Assembly: GCF_041262165.1 (NCBI RefSeq)
Contig: NZ_JBGCBY010000004.1
Location: 186,001-250,000 of the forward strand
Direction: 5' to 3'
From: Streptacidiphilus sp041262165
Lineage (GTDB): Bacteria; Actinomycetota; Actinomycetes; Streptomycetales; Streptomycetaceae
Length of the DNA: 64,000 bases
Shown: positions 1 to 8,747 of the stretch, piece by piece
Layout: every line of letters begins with the position of its first letter
Numbering within the stretch: the stretch's first letter is position 1
Translations under genes and position numbers: made by a program
Notes under the pieces: generated by a model
What the model saw: the letters and a program-made list of their open reading frames with translations, nothing else
The model's database searches: none
Told to the model about the DNA's origin: nothing

Positions 1-617
1 AACAGGGCGTCCTGGACGGCGAGGTCGTGTTCGACCGCGCTGAGCTTGTTGGCGTCGGCGAGCCGCAGCAGCAGGTAGGGCACGCCGTCGCCGTCGACCA
101 GCAGCGACACCCGCGCGTCGAGCACGATCCTGGCGTCCTCGCGGTCGCGCATCACGACGGGGCCGCGCCAGCCGCCCTCGCGGAGGACCAGGGCGATCAC
201 CTCCTGCCCGCGCTTGAGCAGTTCGGGGTCGTCGCCGACGAGGGCTTCCAGGCCGCGGCCGACCAGGGTCTCACTGGGCCAGCCGAGCAGTTCCTCGGCG
301 GCAGGGCTCCACAGCACGACCCGTCCCGAGGTGTCCAGCATGGCGATGGCGACCCGGACCACGTCCAGGAGACTGCCAGGGAGCGAATCCCCCTGGGCGA
401 AGTCGTCCGGCTCGCCGGTGGGGAAGGGTTCCGGCCTACGGCCGCGCAGCAAGGTGCCGGGTACGACCGGAGCCTCGGCGGGGTTCTCGGCGGGGTCCTC
501 GACCGGGTTCTCGATGGAGCGGGGTGGGGCGGGGTCCGCGGTCCGGCGGGAGACAGCACGGCGGCGCAGGCGTGCGCGGGCGGCTGCGATGCTCGGCCTG
601 CGGCGTGGCTGCGTCAC
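1..617 (-). CDS. PAS-domain signalling protein (SpoIIE-phosphatase type), N-terminal part
   Basis: The reading frame runs off the left edge, so only the first ~205 residues are visible. From GTG 617 there is an Arg/Pro-rich leader of about 85 residues with repeated ENPxE-like units, then a PAS fold beginning around AIAMLDTSGRVVLWSP and continuing through EELLGW, GDDPELLKRG and VMRDREDARIVLD. In Streptomyces, PAS domains of this kind usually precede a GAF and a SpoIIE/PP2C phosphatase domain in partner-switching regulators. That catalytic part lies outside the window, so the SpoIIE assignment is inference. A GGGGAG lies only 3 bases before GTG 617, which is close for a ribosome site, but no other in-frame start fits. 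Codon use has the high GC3 of a real gene. Confidence 0.75.
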   Translation of the reverse strand, partial: MTQPRRRPSIAAARARLRRRAVSRRTADPAPPRSIENPVEDPAENPAEAPVVPGTLLRGRRPEPFPTGEPDDFAQGDSLPGSLLDVVRVAIAMLDTSGRVVLWSPAAEELLGWPSETLVGRGLEALVGDDPELLKRGQEVIALVLREGGWRGPVVMRDREDARIVLDARVSLLVDGDGVPYLLLRLADANKLSAVEHDLAVQDAL

Positions 618-734
618 GTACTCCCCGTCCGGGTCGGGTCGCGGGTCGCCGCTCGGAGGCGACCAAATACTGACATACCCCCTTAAACATTGGGCTACCC
701 CGCCGTGCGGGTCAAGTTGCGCAGAGCAGAAGAG

Positions 735-1136
735 CTAGGAGAGCAGAAGAGCTACCCGTGGCAGCGCGAAGCGGTCCTGGTCGAGCCAGTCGACGGTGTG
801 CAGCTCCGCGGCGGCCAGCCAGCGCAGTTCCGAGTGGTCCTGCAGCGGCGCGGGCGTGCCGGAGACCAGCTCGGCCGTCCAGATGTGGAGTTCGAGATCC
901 GCGCGCACCGGCCAGGCCCCGGGCACCCGTTCCAGCGCCCGCGCCTCGACGCCCAGTTCCTCGCGCAACTCCCGTACCAGCGCCTCGGGCGGGGTCTCCC
1001 CGGGCTCGGCCTTGCCGCCGGGGAACTCCCAGCGGCCCGCCACCTCTGCGGGGGCGCTGCGCCGCGCGGCCAGCACCCGCCCGTGGTGCAGCAGGGCCCC
1101 ACCGACCACGATCCGCTTCTCGCCACTCACCGTCAC
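735..1136 (-). CDS. Nudix (MutT-type) hydrolase
   Basis: A 133-residue Nudix hydrolase. The Nudix box is complete: a GGK glycine lead, the E seven residues later, then REL, REELG and hydrophobic positions (residues roughly 36-58). N-terminal IVVGGALL and GRVLAARRSAP are typical of MutT-like oxidised-nucleotide pyrophosphatases, whose usual length is 130-140 residues. Substrate cannot be read from sequence; 8-oxo-dGTP cleanup is the family prototype. I chose GTG 1136 because the Nudix fold starts a few residues later, although the frame is open upstream to 1235 and no convincing ribosome binding site is seen. A second GTG at 1130 is also possible. It is transcribed in the same direction as the PAS protein. 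Confidence 0.85.
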   Translation of the reverse strand: MTVSGEKRIVVGGALLHHGRVLAARRSAPAEVAGRWEFPGGKAEPGETPPEALVRELREELGVEARALERVPGAWPVRADLELHIWTAELVSGTPAPLQDHSELRWLAAAELHTVDWLDQDRFALPRVALLLS

Positions 1137-1412
1137 AGCAGCCGAGCCTATGCCGAGACGGCCCGCGGGCCGGGCCGGGCCCGCCTCCGTGGGGGTTTGA
1201 GGCGGGCCCGGCTCGCCCCACGCTAGGCAGCGCATGTGAAGGGCGGTGTACGTGCCGCGTTTCGTTCGGATGACCGCGCTGCGGGATTGCGCTGCCGGAT
1301 TGCGCTGAGGGACTCAGCTGAGGGATTGAGCTGTGCGCGGACAACTGGACGACGCCGGTGCGGATCTGCGGGAATGGAGCCATCGAGGACCGCTCGCGGA
1401 CAGGAGCCAGCA

Positions 1413-2549
1413 ATGCCCCTACCCAGGCCCGTGCCCATGCCCGGACCCGACCAGGTCGACCTGCGGCCGCCGGACCACGCCGAGACAGTAGTGATCATGC
1501 GCGGCTGGAAGGGCGCGCTGTCAGGTTCCACCGGCCTGACCGAGCTTCAGAAGCTGCTGATGCGCGCGATCTCCCGGTCGATGACCGGCTTCGAGGTCGA
1601 CCCCGACGGGATCGAGCCGCTCGGCGCCGAGGGATTGGCCCGAGCCCTGGCGCGGCGCAACGAGATCTTCCGGACCAGGATCCTGCAGCTGATCCTGCTC
1701 GGCGAGCTGGTCCTCGCGCCGCCGCCGGCGGACGTGTACGAGGCCGTGGGCGAGTACGCGGCCGCGCTGGGCGTGGACGACGACATGCGCGAGGTGGCCA
1801 AGCACTACGCCGAGGGCTCGCTGGGACTGGCCCTCACCGACTTCGAGCGCAACGGCTACACCGCGGACTGGGACAGCGCCCGCTCCGCGCAGCTGCACGC
1901 CAAGGTGGCGCTCACCGAGCCGTGGCAGCAGGTGGTGGACGACCCCGCGCTGGCCGCCCGCTGGGCCGATCTGGCCCACTGCCCGGAGGGCTCGCTCGGG
2001 CTGGGCGTCCATCGCTTCTACCGGGCCCGGGGGTTTGTCCACCCCGGGTTGCCGGGCAGCGCGCCGCCGTATCTCGCCCAGCACGACTGGGTCCATGTGC
2101 TGGCCGACTACGGCACGACACTGGAGTCGGAACTCGAGGTCTTCGGCCTGATCGGGCGGGGCATCCCCGATCCGCGCGGCTTCTCGCTGCTGGCCATGGT
2201 GCTCGGGCTGTTCGAGACCGGGCAACTGCAGCGCGCTGCGGGCCTGTTCGAAGCCGACGCCGGGCACCTGTCCGGGGAGGGCGTGGCGCTGCGGCTCGGC
2301 GATGCGATGCGCCGTGGCGCGAGGGCGGGCGTCGACCTCCTCGGCGTCGACTGGTTCAGCCTGGCGGAGCTGCCCGTCACCCAGGCGCGACGCGACCTGG
2401 GCCTCCCCGACAAGGACCAACTGGCGGTCAGCGCGGGCTCGGTGGGCCCGTGGAGCCAGGGCGGCATCTCGCCGTTCCAGCGGGGCTCCGGCATGAAACT
2501 CGCCGCGGCCGAGGGCCGGCCCTACCAGTCCTACGGCGCGGAGCTGTAA
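1413..2549 (+). CDS. Coq4-like / TerB-like protein of unknown function
   Basis: A 378-residue protein. ATG 1413 is preceded by GGAG with 6-base spacing, so the longer open frame from 1236 is not used. The first half (residues ~30-170) is helical and resembles TerB-like regions. Around residue 225 sits HDWVH followed by 11 residues and Glu, which matches the HDxxHx(11)E zinc-ligand signature of the Coq4 family. Coq4 organises ubiquinone biosynthesis in eukaryotes and some bacteria, whereas actinomycetes generally use menaquinone. A direct quinone role is therefore doubtful, and an unknown lipid- or quinone-related function is more cautious. The gene stands alone and is followed by a strong hairpin. 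Confidence 0.7.
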   Translation: MPLPRPVPMPGPDQVDLRPPDHAETVVIMRGWKGALSGSTGLTELQKLLMRAISRSMTGFEVDPDGIEPLGAEGLARALARRNEIFRTRILQLILLGELVLAPPPADVYEAVGEYAAALGVDDDMREVAKHYAEGSLGLALTDFERNGYTADWDSARSAQLHAKVALTEPWQQVVDDPALAARWADLAHCPEGSLGLGVHRFYRARGFVHPGLPGSAPPYLAQHDWVHVLADYGTTLESELEVFGLIGRGIPDPRGFSLLAMVLGLFETGQLQRAAGLFEADAGHLSGEGVALRLGDAMRRGARAGVDLLGVDWFSLAELPVTQARRDLGLPDKDQLAVSAGSVGPWSQGGISPFQRGSGMKLAAAEGRPYQSYGAEL

Positions 2550-2566
2550 CCACCGCCCGCGAACAG

Positions 2567-2608
2567 TCGTCAGGGCCCTGCCGGTTCCCCGGCAGAGCAC
2601 TGACGACA
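2567..2608 (+). terminator. Hairpin terminator after the Coq4-like gene
   Basis: Outer arms GTCGTCAG (2567-2574) and CTGACGAC (2601-2608) are perfectly complementary. They enclose an inner CTGCCGG/CCGGCAG stem. It lies 18 bases past the stop codon and fits a GC-rich actinomycete terminator without a long U-tract. Confidence 0.75.
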
Positions 2609-2877
2609 GCTCACCCGTCGCACCTCCGGCCCGAGCGGCCCTCCGGCCCATTCCCCTGCATCCCTCCGTGGGCGTACTCGGAGCGGACCCTGAGCTTCGT
2701 TCCTGCGGCCGGGCTTCATCCCGGACATCGAGGCGGAACATTCGTGGCGCTCATCGGGCGCGCACCCTTTTCAGTGATCTTCTAGATTTGCTCACCAGGG
2801 GATGTCGAAAGGCGCCGGACGGCTCCGACTCCCTGTCGAGCCGCCCCGGGGCGGAACCCGACGCAAGGAGCAAGGAC

Positions 2878-3246
2878 ATGAAGTACCTCCTGATCATGCA
2901 GGTCAACCCGGAGATTCTGGACGCCCTCTCGGAGGACGAGCGGAAGCTCGTCATGGACGGCCACGGCGAGTTCATGAAGACCGTCCAGGACTCGGGGGAA
3001 TTCATCCTCACCCAGGCGCTCGCCGACCCGGCGAACTCGACCGTCGTCACCGGCACCGGCGGCACGCCCGCCGTCACCGACGGGCCGTTCATCGAGGCCA
3101 AGGAACACATGGGCGGTTTCTACCTGATCGACTGCGAGAACAAGGAGCGCGCGATCGAGATCGCCAAGCTCATCCCGGACACCCGGGTCAAGGGCCTGTC
3201 GATCGAGATCCGCCCGGTGATGTTCTCCTACGGCGCCGATCTGTGA
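2878..3246 (+). CDS. YCII-related (DGPF) protein
   Basis: A 122-residue YCII/DGPF-family protein. The hallmark DGPF is visible in TDGPFIEAKEHMGGFYLID near residue 64, and the start MKYLLIMQV is typical. ATG 2878 has an AAGGAG ribosome site 7 bases upstream. The gene ends 10 bases before the sigma-factor gene. The pairing of a DGPF protein with an ECF sigma factor carrying a long C-terminal extension is the established arrangement of the ECF42 group, in which the DGPF protein is thought to be a regulated target or partner. Molecular function of the family remains unclear. Confidence 0.88.
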   Translation: MKYLLIMQVNPEILDALSEDERKLVMDGHGEFMKTVQDSGEFILTQALADPANSTVVTGTGGTPAVTDGPFIEAKEHMGGFYLIDCENKERAIEIAKLIPDTRVKGLSIEIRPVMFSYGADL

Positions 3247-3256
3247 GCGGTCGTCC

Positions 3257-4450
3257 GTGAGCGGTGAGATCAGCGGTGAGATCGAGGACCTGCTGCGCGC
3301 CCTGGCGCCGCAGGTCCTCGGCACGCTCGTCCGCAGCCACGGGCAGTTCGAAGCCTGCGAGGACGCGGTTCAGGAGGCGCTGCTCGCAGCGTCGGTCCAG
3401 TGGCCGGAGCAGGGCGTGCCGAGCAGGCCCGCAGGCTGGCTGGTCACGGTTGCCGGCCGCAGGCTGACCGACCACTGGCGCAGCGAGGCAGCCCGCCGGG
3501 AGCGCGAACTGACCGTCAGCATGGAGCCGCTGCCGGACGACGACCCGTCCCGGCACCTCGACGACACGCTGCGCCTGCTGTTCCTGTGCTGCCACCCGAA
3601 GCTGTCGGCGCCCTCGCAGGTGGCGCTGACGCTCCGGGCGGTCGGCGGCCTCACCACCCACCAGATCGCGCACGCGTTCCTGGTGCCGGAGGCCACCATG
3701 GCGCAGCGGATCAGCCGGGCGAAGCAGACGATCAAGGGCACGGGCTTCCCGGACGGCCCCGAGCGGCTCCCGGCGGTGCTACAGGTGCTGTATCTGATCT
3801 TCAACGAGGGCTACACCGCCACCTCCGGGCCCGAGCTGCAACGGGTCGAACTGGCCGCGGAGGCGATCCGCCTCGCCCGCGAGGTGCACCGGCTGCTGCC
3901 GGACGACGGCGAGGTCGCCGGTCTGCTCGCGCTGATGCTGCTCACCGATGCCCGGCGGGCGACACGCAGCGCTGACGGCGTGCTGGTGCCGCTCGCCGAG
4001 CAGGACCGCAGCCTCTGGGACCGCGCCCGGATCGAGGAGGGCGTCGCGCTGGTCTCCGGCACTCTGCCCAAGGCGCCGGCCGGGCCGTACCTGTTGCAGG
4101 CCACCATCGCCGCGATCCACGACGAGGCGCCGTCCACCGAGGAGACGGACTGGGCCGAGGTACTGGTCCTCTACAAGATCCTGGATCGGACCGCGCCGAA
4201 CCCGATGGTCACCCTGAACCGCGCGATCGCGACCGCGATGGTGCACGGCCCGGTCGAGGGGCTGGCCCTGCTCGCCACGCTCGACGGCGACAAGCGGGTC
4301 GCCGGCCACTACCGGCTGGACGCGGTGCGCGGGCACCTGCTCGACCTGGCCGGTGAGCACGAGCAGGCCCGCGAGCACTACCGGCGCGCCGCGAGGCTCA
4401 CGTTGAGCCTGCCGGAGCGGGAGTACCTGCTGCGCAGGGCCTCGCGATGA
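3257..4450 (+). CDS. ECF42-type RNA polymerase sigma factor with C-terminal extension
   Basis: A 397-residue ECF sigma factor. Sigma region 2 is seen around residues 20-80 (VRSHGQFEACEDAVQEALLA, then GWLVTVAGRRLTDHWR). Region 4 is around residues 110-160 (LTLRAVGGLTTHQIAHAFLV, ATMAQRISRAKQ). About 220 further residues with helical, TPR-like repeats follow, typical of ECF42 proteins, which lack a classical anti-sigma factor. GTG 3257 lies 10 bases after the DGPF gene stop, so the two are one operon. In this group the extension is thought to control activity. Its target promoters cannot be inferred here. Confidence 0.88.
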   Translation: MSGEISGEIEDLLRALAPQVLGTLVRSHGQFEACEDAVQEALLAASVQWPEQGVPSRPAGWLVTVAGRRLTDHWRSEAARRERELTVSMEPLPDDDPSRHLDDTLRLLFLCCHPKLSAPSQVALTLRAVGGLTTHQIAHAFLVPEATMAQRISRAKQTIKGTGFPDGPERLPAVLQVLYLIFNEGYTATSGPELQRVELAAEAIRLAREVHRLLPDDGEVAGLLALMLLTDARRATRSADGVLVPLAEQDRSLWDRARIEEGVALVSGTLPKAPAGPYLLQATIAAIHDEAPSTEETDWAEVLVLYKILDRTAPNPMVTLNRAIATAMVHGPVEGLALLATLDGDKRVAGHYRLDAVRGHLLDLAGEHEQAREHYRRAARLTLSLPEREYLLRRASR

Positions 4451-4462
4451 CCATCGGGCCGC

Positions 4463-4491
4463 GGCCCCGCCGCATCCTCGAAGGCGGGGCC
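4463..4491 (+). terminator. Hairpin terminator after the sigma-factor gene
   Basis: A perfect 9-bp inverted repeat GGCCCCGCC (4463-4471) / GGCGGGGCC (4483-4491) with an 11-base loop, starting 12 bases after the sigma-factor stop codon. Confidence 0.75.
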
Positions 4492-4742
4492 GTTCGGGTT
4501 CAGGGGAAGGGCCGCCATGCCCTCTGCCTGGCCCTGACCGTCCTCGCCACAGCAGCAACAGCACGGCAAGCGAGGTGAGCCTGGCCGCAGCCGTTGCGGT
4601 CCAGGCCACCTCGCGCTGGGGGACGTCAGCGGGCGAGCACTCAGGCTCGCTGCCGCGATTGGACCTGGCGGTTGATGACCCGGTCCAGAACCCTGACAGA
4701 GGGGCCATCAGGGGATCCTGGAGCCTGCCGGGTATCAGTACG

Positions 4743-4967
4743 TCAGAAGTGGGCTCCGAACCCGTGACCGCAGGACTGGCAGGTCTGCACGCCGTTGCCG
4801 CGGTATCCCTGGCACCCGCAGAGATTCCAGTTGCGGCAGATGCCGTAGCCGTACGTAGGTGCGAGCGGCGGGGCACCAATGGGAGTGGAGCCGTCCTTCG
4901 GCGAGGTTGGACCGAACCGGGTGAAGAGCGGGATCACCGCGGGCATGGATATGGGCAAGGCTGTCAC
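4743..4967 (-). CDS. Small Cys-rich (zinc-ribbon-like) protein
   Basis: A 74-residue open frame with strongly G/C-ending codons. The N-terminal half is Pro-rich and probably disordered. The C-terminal half carries five cysteines in the order C-x5-C-x-C-x9-C-x2-C and ends in CQSCGHGFGAHF, a pattern expected for a small zinc-binding knuckle. GTG 4967 is the longest start. An internal ATG at 4946 is also possible, and no clear ribosome site is present for either. I do not recognise a named family. The gene lies between the sigma-factor terminator and degraded DNA, so it may be a leftover. Confidence 0.45.
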   Translation of the reverse strand: MTALPISMPAVIPLFTRFGPTSPKDGSTPIGAPPLAPTYGYGICRNWNLCGCQGYRGNGVQTCQSCGHGFGAHF

Positions 4968-5273
4968 CTTTGTGTGGGGGGACCGGCGAGCCGCAGGCCA
5001 GACCGGCGGACACGTGCGTGTCGCGGAGGTCTCGATTCACCTTTCCAAGGCCGCGTCGGTCTGTCGATTCCCTGTTCTGGCGTACCGTGTGCGATCGGTC
5101 TTGAAGGCGCACGTGGGGGGCGCGACGGCGCACATCCAGCCGGGCCCGTGCAACGCGACAGCGCCATGGCCGCCGGGACCCTCCACCGCTGCCCGGAATA
5201 GTCAACAGGCCGTGCGGTCCGTTCCACAGGGCCGACGGATTCTGAGTGCGGAGCCGTTCAGGCCTGGAAAGGA

Positions 5274-5696
5274 CTATGTCCGGTTCCTACGGTGAAGCCA
5301 GACGGTGAAGTCGCGGAGCTCCGTCGGTTCCATGGCCCTGGTACCGGTGCGATCGTGGAAGACCAAGGGCGCGCCATGCCCGCTCCGCACGGCCGCCAAG
5401 GGAGCGGTGGGCCGCCGTGCCCGGACTCGGACGTAGGTGTAGTCCCGAGGCACCCGCAGCCCGGGGCTCGGCTCGGGAAAATCCCATACGGTTGAGAGGT
5501 TGCCCGGCGACTTCTCAACCTCCTCGTCCTCGATGGGCCGATGCTCGCGAACGAGGCGATCGCGCTGCCCTTGGGCTTCAACACAGATACCAGCCAGCCG
5601 AACTCGGCGATCACGGGCATAGTCCTCAACACCACTGTGCCCAGACCAAGGGAGGCGGCTACCTTTCGGCCACCCCGTACAACGATGAGGGCACGA
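5274..5696 (-). pseudogene. Coding-like remnant without a usable start
   Basis: This frame is open from a TGA at 5697-5699 to a TAG at 5274-5276. It shows a strong G/C third-position bias and reads like a soluble protein (for example RDRLVREHRPIEDEEVEKS, then RVPRDYTYVRVRARRP and a tail FTVWLHRRNRT). There is no ATG or GTG start before the last third, and no ribosome site. The other two frames on this strand look like shadows. I read it as the 3' part of a gene whose 5' end has been lost. No family recognised. Confidence 0.35.
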
Positions 5697-5718
5697 TCAG
5701 CACTCCGGCGACGTCGCT

Positions 5719-6070
5719 ATGGCGGGCACTAGACGTCGCAGCGGAATGCCCCGTGCAGCGCAGTCACCTGCGGAAACGTCGGATTCGGCCGAAATATCCA
5801 GCACCGTCGACGGCCGCAGCGCCGACTTCAGTCGCTGTAGTGGTAGCGAGCCTTGAGGATCTTCACTTCCTTGTCGTCAGCCCGATATACGAGCCGGTGT
5901 TCATCGTCGATTCGGCGCGACCAGTAGCCGGACAAATCCCCCTTGAGCGGTTCAGGCTTGCCCGCGCCCGTGAACGGATCCCGCTGGATCTCCCCGATCA
6001 GGCGCGTGACCCTCTTGGCCTTCTTCCTGTCCGCGCCGAGCCAGAAGAGGAAGTCCTCCCACGCACCCGG
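5719..6070. repeat. Direct repeat copy 1 (yoeB region)
   Basis: About 352 bp nearly identical to 8927-9289. It starts at ATGGCGGGCACTAGACGT and ends near CACCCGG, so it covers most of yoeB and its downstream sequence. The two copies differ by a few substitutions and by one 11-bp unit (one ATCCAGCAC unit here, two in the other copy). Confidence 0.9.
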
Positions 6071-6091
6071 GTCGAAATGGACACTGCTCAC
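5828..6091 (-). CDS. yoeB: YoeB-type mRNA interferase toxin
   Basis: An 87-residue Txe/YoeB toxin of the RelE superfamily, which cleaves mRNA on the ribosome. The family's key residues are present: Glu in KPEPLKGDLSGYWSRRI, Arg in EHRLVYR, and His-Tyr in the C-terminal RYHYSD. Length is typical (84-90). The GTG start at 6091 overlaps the stop codon of the upstream antitoxin gene, so the pair is translationally coupled with antitoxin first, as in yefM-yoeB. The pair is expected to be autorepressed by the antitoxin-toxin complex. A second, antitoxin-less copy lies about 3.2 kb away. Confidence 0.93.
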   Translation of the reverse strand: MSSVHFDPGAWEDFLFWLGADRKKAKRVTRLIGEIQRDPFTGAGKPEPLKGDLSGYWSRRIDDEHRLVYRADDKEVKILKARYHYSD

Positions 6092-6360
6092 ACGTCACCG
6101 GCCAGGGCTTCCAACTCAGCCATCGTCTTGGCGACGACTGTGTACCCCGCCTTGTCGCGGGCGACGGCCTCCATGAGGCGCCGGGCATTGGCCGGCGAAC
6201 GCAGGAGATAGATCGTCTCCTGCCACGAATCGAAATCCTCGGCAGACATGAGTACGACGTCGCCCGCCTTGGATGCAATCCGCACCGGCGCATGGTCGTC
6301 ATTGACCTGCTGTATGAGGGGGAACAGCCGAGAACGGGCCTCGCTGGCACTGATTGTCAT
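6088..6360 (-). CDS. yefM: YefM-type (Phd/YefM) antitoxin
   Basis: A 90-residue Phd/YefM antitoxin. It opens with MTISASEARSRLFPLIQQV, the DNA-binding domain signature, continues through VVLMSAEDFDSWQETIYLL, and ends in a toxin-neutralising acidic tail. ATG 6360 is chosen over the in-frame GTG 6369 because AGGAGG lies 8 bases upstream of the ATG and overlaps the GTG. It is the first gene of the toxin-antitoxin operon, and in this family it represses its own promoter. Confidence 0.93.
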   Translation of the reverse strand: MTISASEARSRLFPLIQQVNDDHAPVRIASKAGDVVLMSAEDFDSWQETIYLLRSPANARRLMEAVARDKAGYTVVAKTMAELEALAGDV

Positions 6361-7031
6361 GCCCGCCACCTCCTATGTTGCACTTCCCCACTGGCACCTC
6401 TCTACGGTACCACTCCCGTACCCAAATGTCGTACCACCAGTCAGCCTTGGATTGCGCCCTGCAACATGCCCGCTCCCCCGCATGCCATGGGACTCAAGCA
6501 CACGAACCACAACCAGCGCTGAGCAGCTGTGGCCTGTGGACTTCAGTGGCGCCGGGCTGCTGGCCAGTCGGTTCGGGGTGTCTGCGCCCATCTTCCGTGA
6601 TCTTGTCCACGGTGCATGCCGTCACTCGCCGTCTCCTGTCGCAGCCCGCCACAGGCCCATGGCAAGAAGTCCGTGGCCGCTAGCACCACCAGTGGTGCGT
6701 TCGGGGTGGGCTGCGGTGATGTCCGGATCCTCTACGGGGCCCGCGAAACTTACTGGCCGCCTACACCTGATGCGCCGGTTCGGCATCAGCGACGCACCGC
6801 CATGCGCTTCCTGTGGACCTGCTGCATCGTCAAGCCGACTGCGGCGAAGGCGTCCTTCAGGCTTGAGGTGGTGACGCAGGGGTGGTGGGTGCGCATCGCG
6901 GTCTGCCCTTTCATCAGCAGGTGGGGGTTGCTGGTTCCAGGCCAGTGGCGGTGGCGCTCGGTGGGCCAGTCGGAAGGCGCATGGTGTTCGAGGTGCTCAT
7001 GCGCGGAGTACCACACCGGGCCGTCGCTCGC
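6361..7031. other. Gene-poor stretch upstream of yefM
   Basis: About 670 bp in which I see no convincing gene. Short open frames on both strands lack ribosome sites, high GC3 or family motifs. The yefM promoter must lie at the left edge; no clear repeat-type operator was recognised. Confidence 0.5.
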
Positions 7032-8273
7032 TCAGTCCTCGTCGTCGTTCCCGCGCAGACGCAGCGCCCAGCCAGTGATCTCGTCGGAGAGCTTACCTGT
7101 CGCCGCTCTGGCCCGGTCGAAGGTCTCGTTGCCGATGCGCTGGGCGGCATCGACCTGCGCCGCTCCGATCTCGAGCGCCTTGTCCTTCGCCTCCGTGGCC
7201 GCGTCCATCCATCGCCTGGCTTCCAAGGACTGCCGACCACTCTCGATCCCGAGCCGCCCGTGGAAGTCGACGACGGAGGCCTCGACGTGGTTGCGCGCAT
7301 GCACGACCTCGTGGGACGCCGTCGGGTGGAACAACACCTTCTCGTTGGCCACGCCGGCGGCCCCGTGCATGCGGGCCAGGAGGCCCTCGGTGCTCCTGGA
7401 TATGAGTTCCAGCCGGTTCTGTCGGGCCGTCCGAAGGCCGAGCCGATGCCGGTCCAGTTCGTCCGGAGCCGCGTCCAGTACCCGATCGAGTTCGATCACG
7501 GCTACGGCGTCCTGGAGTTGGAAGCAACGGGCCAGGACTGCGAGCCACTCCCGGGCCTTGGCCTGGGCCTCCTTAGACGCCGTGGCGAGATCGCCGATCG
7601 TGGACTTGCTCTCGACCTTCTCGGCGAGTGCGTCGAGCCGCCGTAGGGCGTATCCCTGGGTGGCCGCGATGGTGATCGGTGCGGTCTGCACCTTCGACCA
7701 CGTCACCTCGGAGACCCGGCCCACTTCCGCACGGATGGTCATGGCCTCCTCGATCACGAGGTCCACTCCGATCATCGCCGCCAGCGCGAGGTCGTTCTGG
7801 GCGCGGATCACGTCGCCGATCTTCTCGTCGATCACGGCGAGATAGTCGGTGATCTCGTCCATTGCCTGCCGCATCGCCAGCTGCGCCATGATCCCCGCGG
7901 CGCCGGCCAGGAGCGCAGGGTTGGTCAGGAACGATCTGGGATTACGCGCGAACTGGACGAACCCTCTGATCTGGCCGTGCTTTCCCTTGACCACACCCGT
8001 ACTGAGACCGGTCTGGGAGCTCTGCCTCAGGCCGTACTGGTCGACGAGCTGCGCGGACTCCTTGGTCAGCTTCACCCAGCGACCGGAGTTGGCGGCGATC
8101 TCGGAGCCTGTCTGCGCGACTCCGGCAGCCTTGCCGAGGGCGGGGCCGAGCCGGTGCAGTTCGAGGTCCTTCGACGGCAGCCCTTCGGAGACGAGGAAGC
8201 GTTCGACGGCCGTGGAGTTCCCGAAGACAGCCAGGCCGTCGCCGTCGTAGATCATCTCGAGGTCGCCGTCCAT
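7032..8273 (-). CDS. Hypothetical protein, 413 aa, alpha-helical with a central hydrophobic segment
   Basis: ATG 8273 has an AAGGAG site 9 bases upstream. It begins MDGDLEMIYDGDGLAVFGNS, and the frame open further upstream to 8423 reads as non-coding. The middle (residues ~135-165) contains a short hydrophobic stretch, LTNPALLAGAAGIMAQLAMR, that could be membrane-associated. It is followed by long helical regions including DEITDYLAVIDEKIGDVIRA. The C-terminus is helical and ends in acidic NDDED. The overall form, an early VFG motif then a hydrophobic helix and coiled coils, could suit a membrane-acting or phage-resistance effector, but I recognise no family. It has no partner gene in tight linkage. 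Confidence 0.75.
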   Translation of the reverse strand: MDGDLEMIYDGDGLAVFGNSTAVERFLVSEGLPSKDLELHRLGPALGKAAGVAQTGSEIAANSGRWVKLTKESAQLVDQYGLRQSSQTGLSTGVVKGKHGQIRGFVQFARNPRSFLTNPALLAGAAGIMAQLAMRQAMDEITDYLAVIDEKIGDVIRAQNDLALAAMIGVDLVIEEAMTIRAEVGRVSEVTWSKVQTAPITIAATQGYALRRLDALAEKVESKSTIGDLATASKEAQAKAREWLAVLARCFQLQDAVAVIELDRVLDAAPDELDRHRLGLRTARQNRLELISRSTEGLLARMHGAAGVANEKVLFHPTASHEVVHARNHVEASVVDFHGRLGIESGRQSLEARRWMDAATEAKDKALEIGAAQVDAAQRIGNETFDRARAATGKLSDEITGWALRLRGNDDED

Positions 8274-8388
8274 GGTCGGCTGCTCCTTCAGTGGCTGTCC
8301 GATGCGGGGCGGTGCGGGACGCGCACGTCGCGCCCCGGCTCCTTCACGATGGCGCGGAGACGCCGGGGCGCGGTAGCCGGGCTGCTTC

Positions 8389-8507
8389 CTATGCCTGGCC
8401 AGACCATCCGAGAGAGTGCGCACCCCGGTTGATCAGCTTGTCGGTCTCCGGGTCAATGAGCGGGACCTGGCGTGGGCCGCCCGATGCGCAGTAATGGGCA
8501 TCGTCAT
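8389..8507 (-). pseudogene. Small frameshifted ORF
   Basis: A strong ribosome site (GAGGAGAGG) precedes ATG 8507. Reading ATGAC then shifting by one base gives a coding-like tail DAHYCASGGPRQVPLIDPE followed by TDKLINRGAHSLGW and a TAG at 8389. Without the shift the frame closes after 24 codons with no bias. It lies about 115 bp upstream of the 413-aa gene. It may be a broken small gene of about 38 residues. Confidence 0.3.
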
Positions 8508-8747
8508 CACCTCTCCTCGGTCATGGCACCCAAAAACCTCAGGCCATGCAGGCCGATCATGCCATCCCAACGGAGCGAAGGATCCGCAACCCAGGATCCG
8601 CCCCGGCGTGGATGGATGCACAGAGCGCCCCGCCGGGGATGCGAACCTACGCAGAAACCAGAGCGTCTTTCGCACCCCCGATCCGGCGCGCCTCGCGGCC
8701 CTGATCGGCAGTCAGATCGGGTCTCGGTGGCGGCTTCAAGATCGCCG

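Noticed and set aside
6786..7016. A 76-codon minus-strand frame downstream of the 413-aa gene
   Set aside because: His-rich, no coding bias, no ribosome site and no family resemblance.
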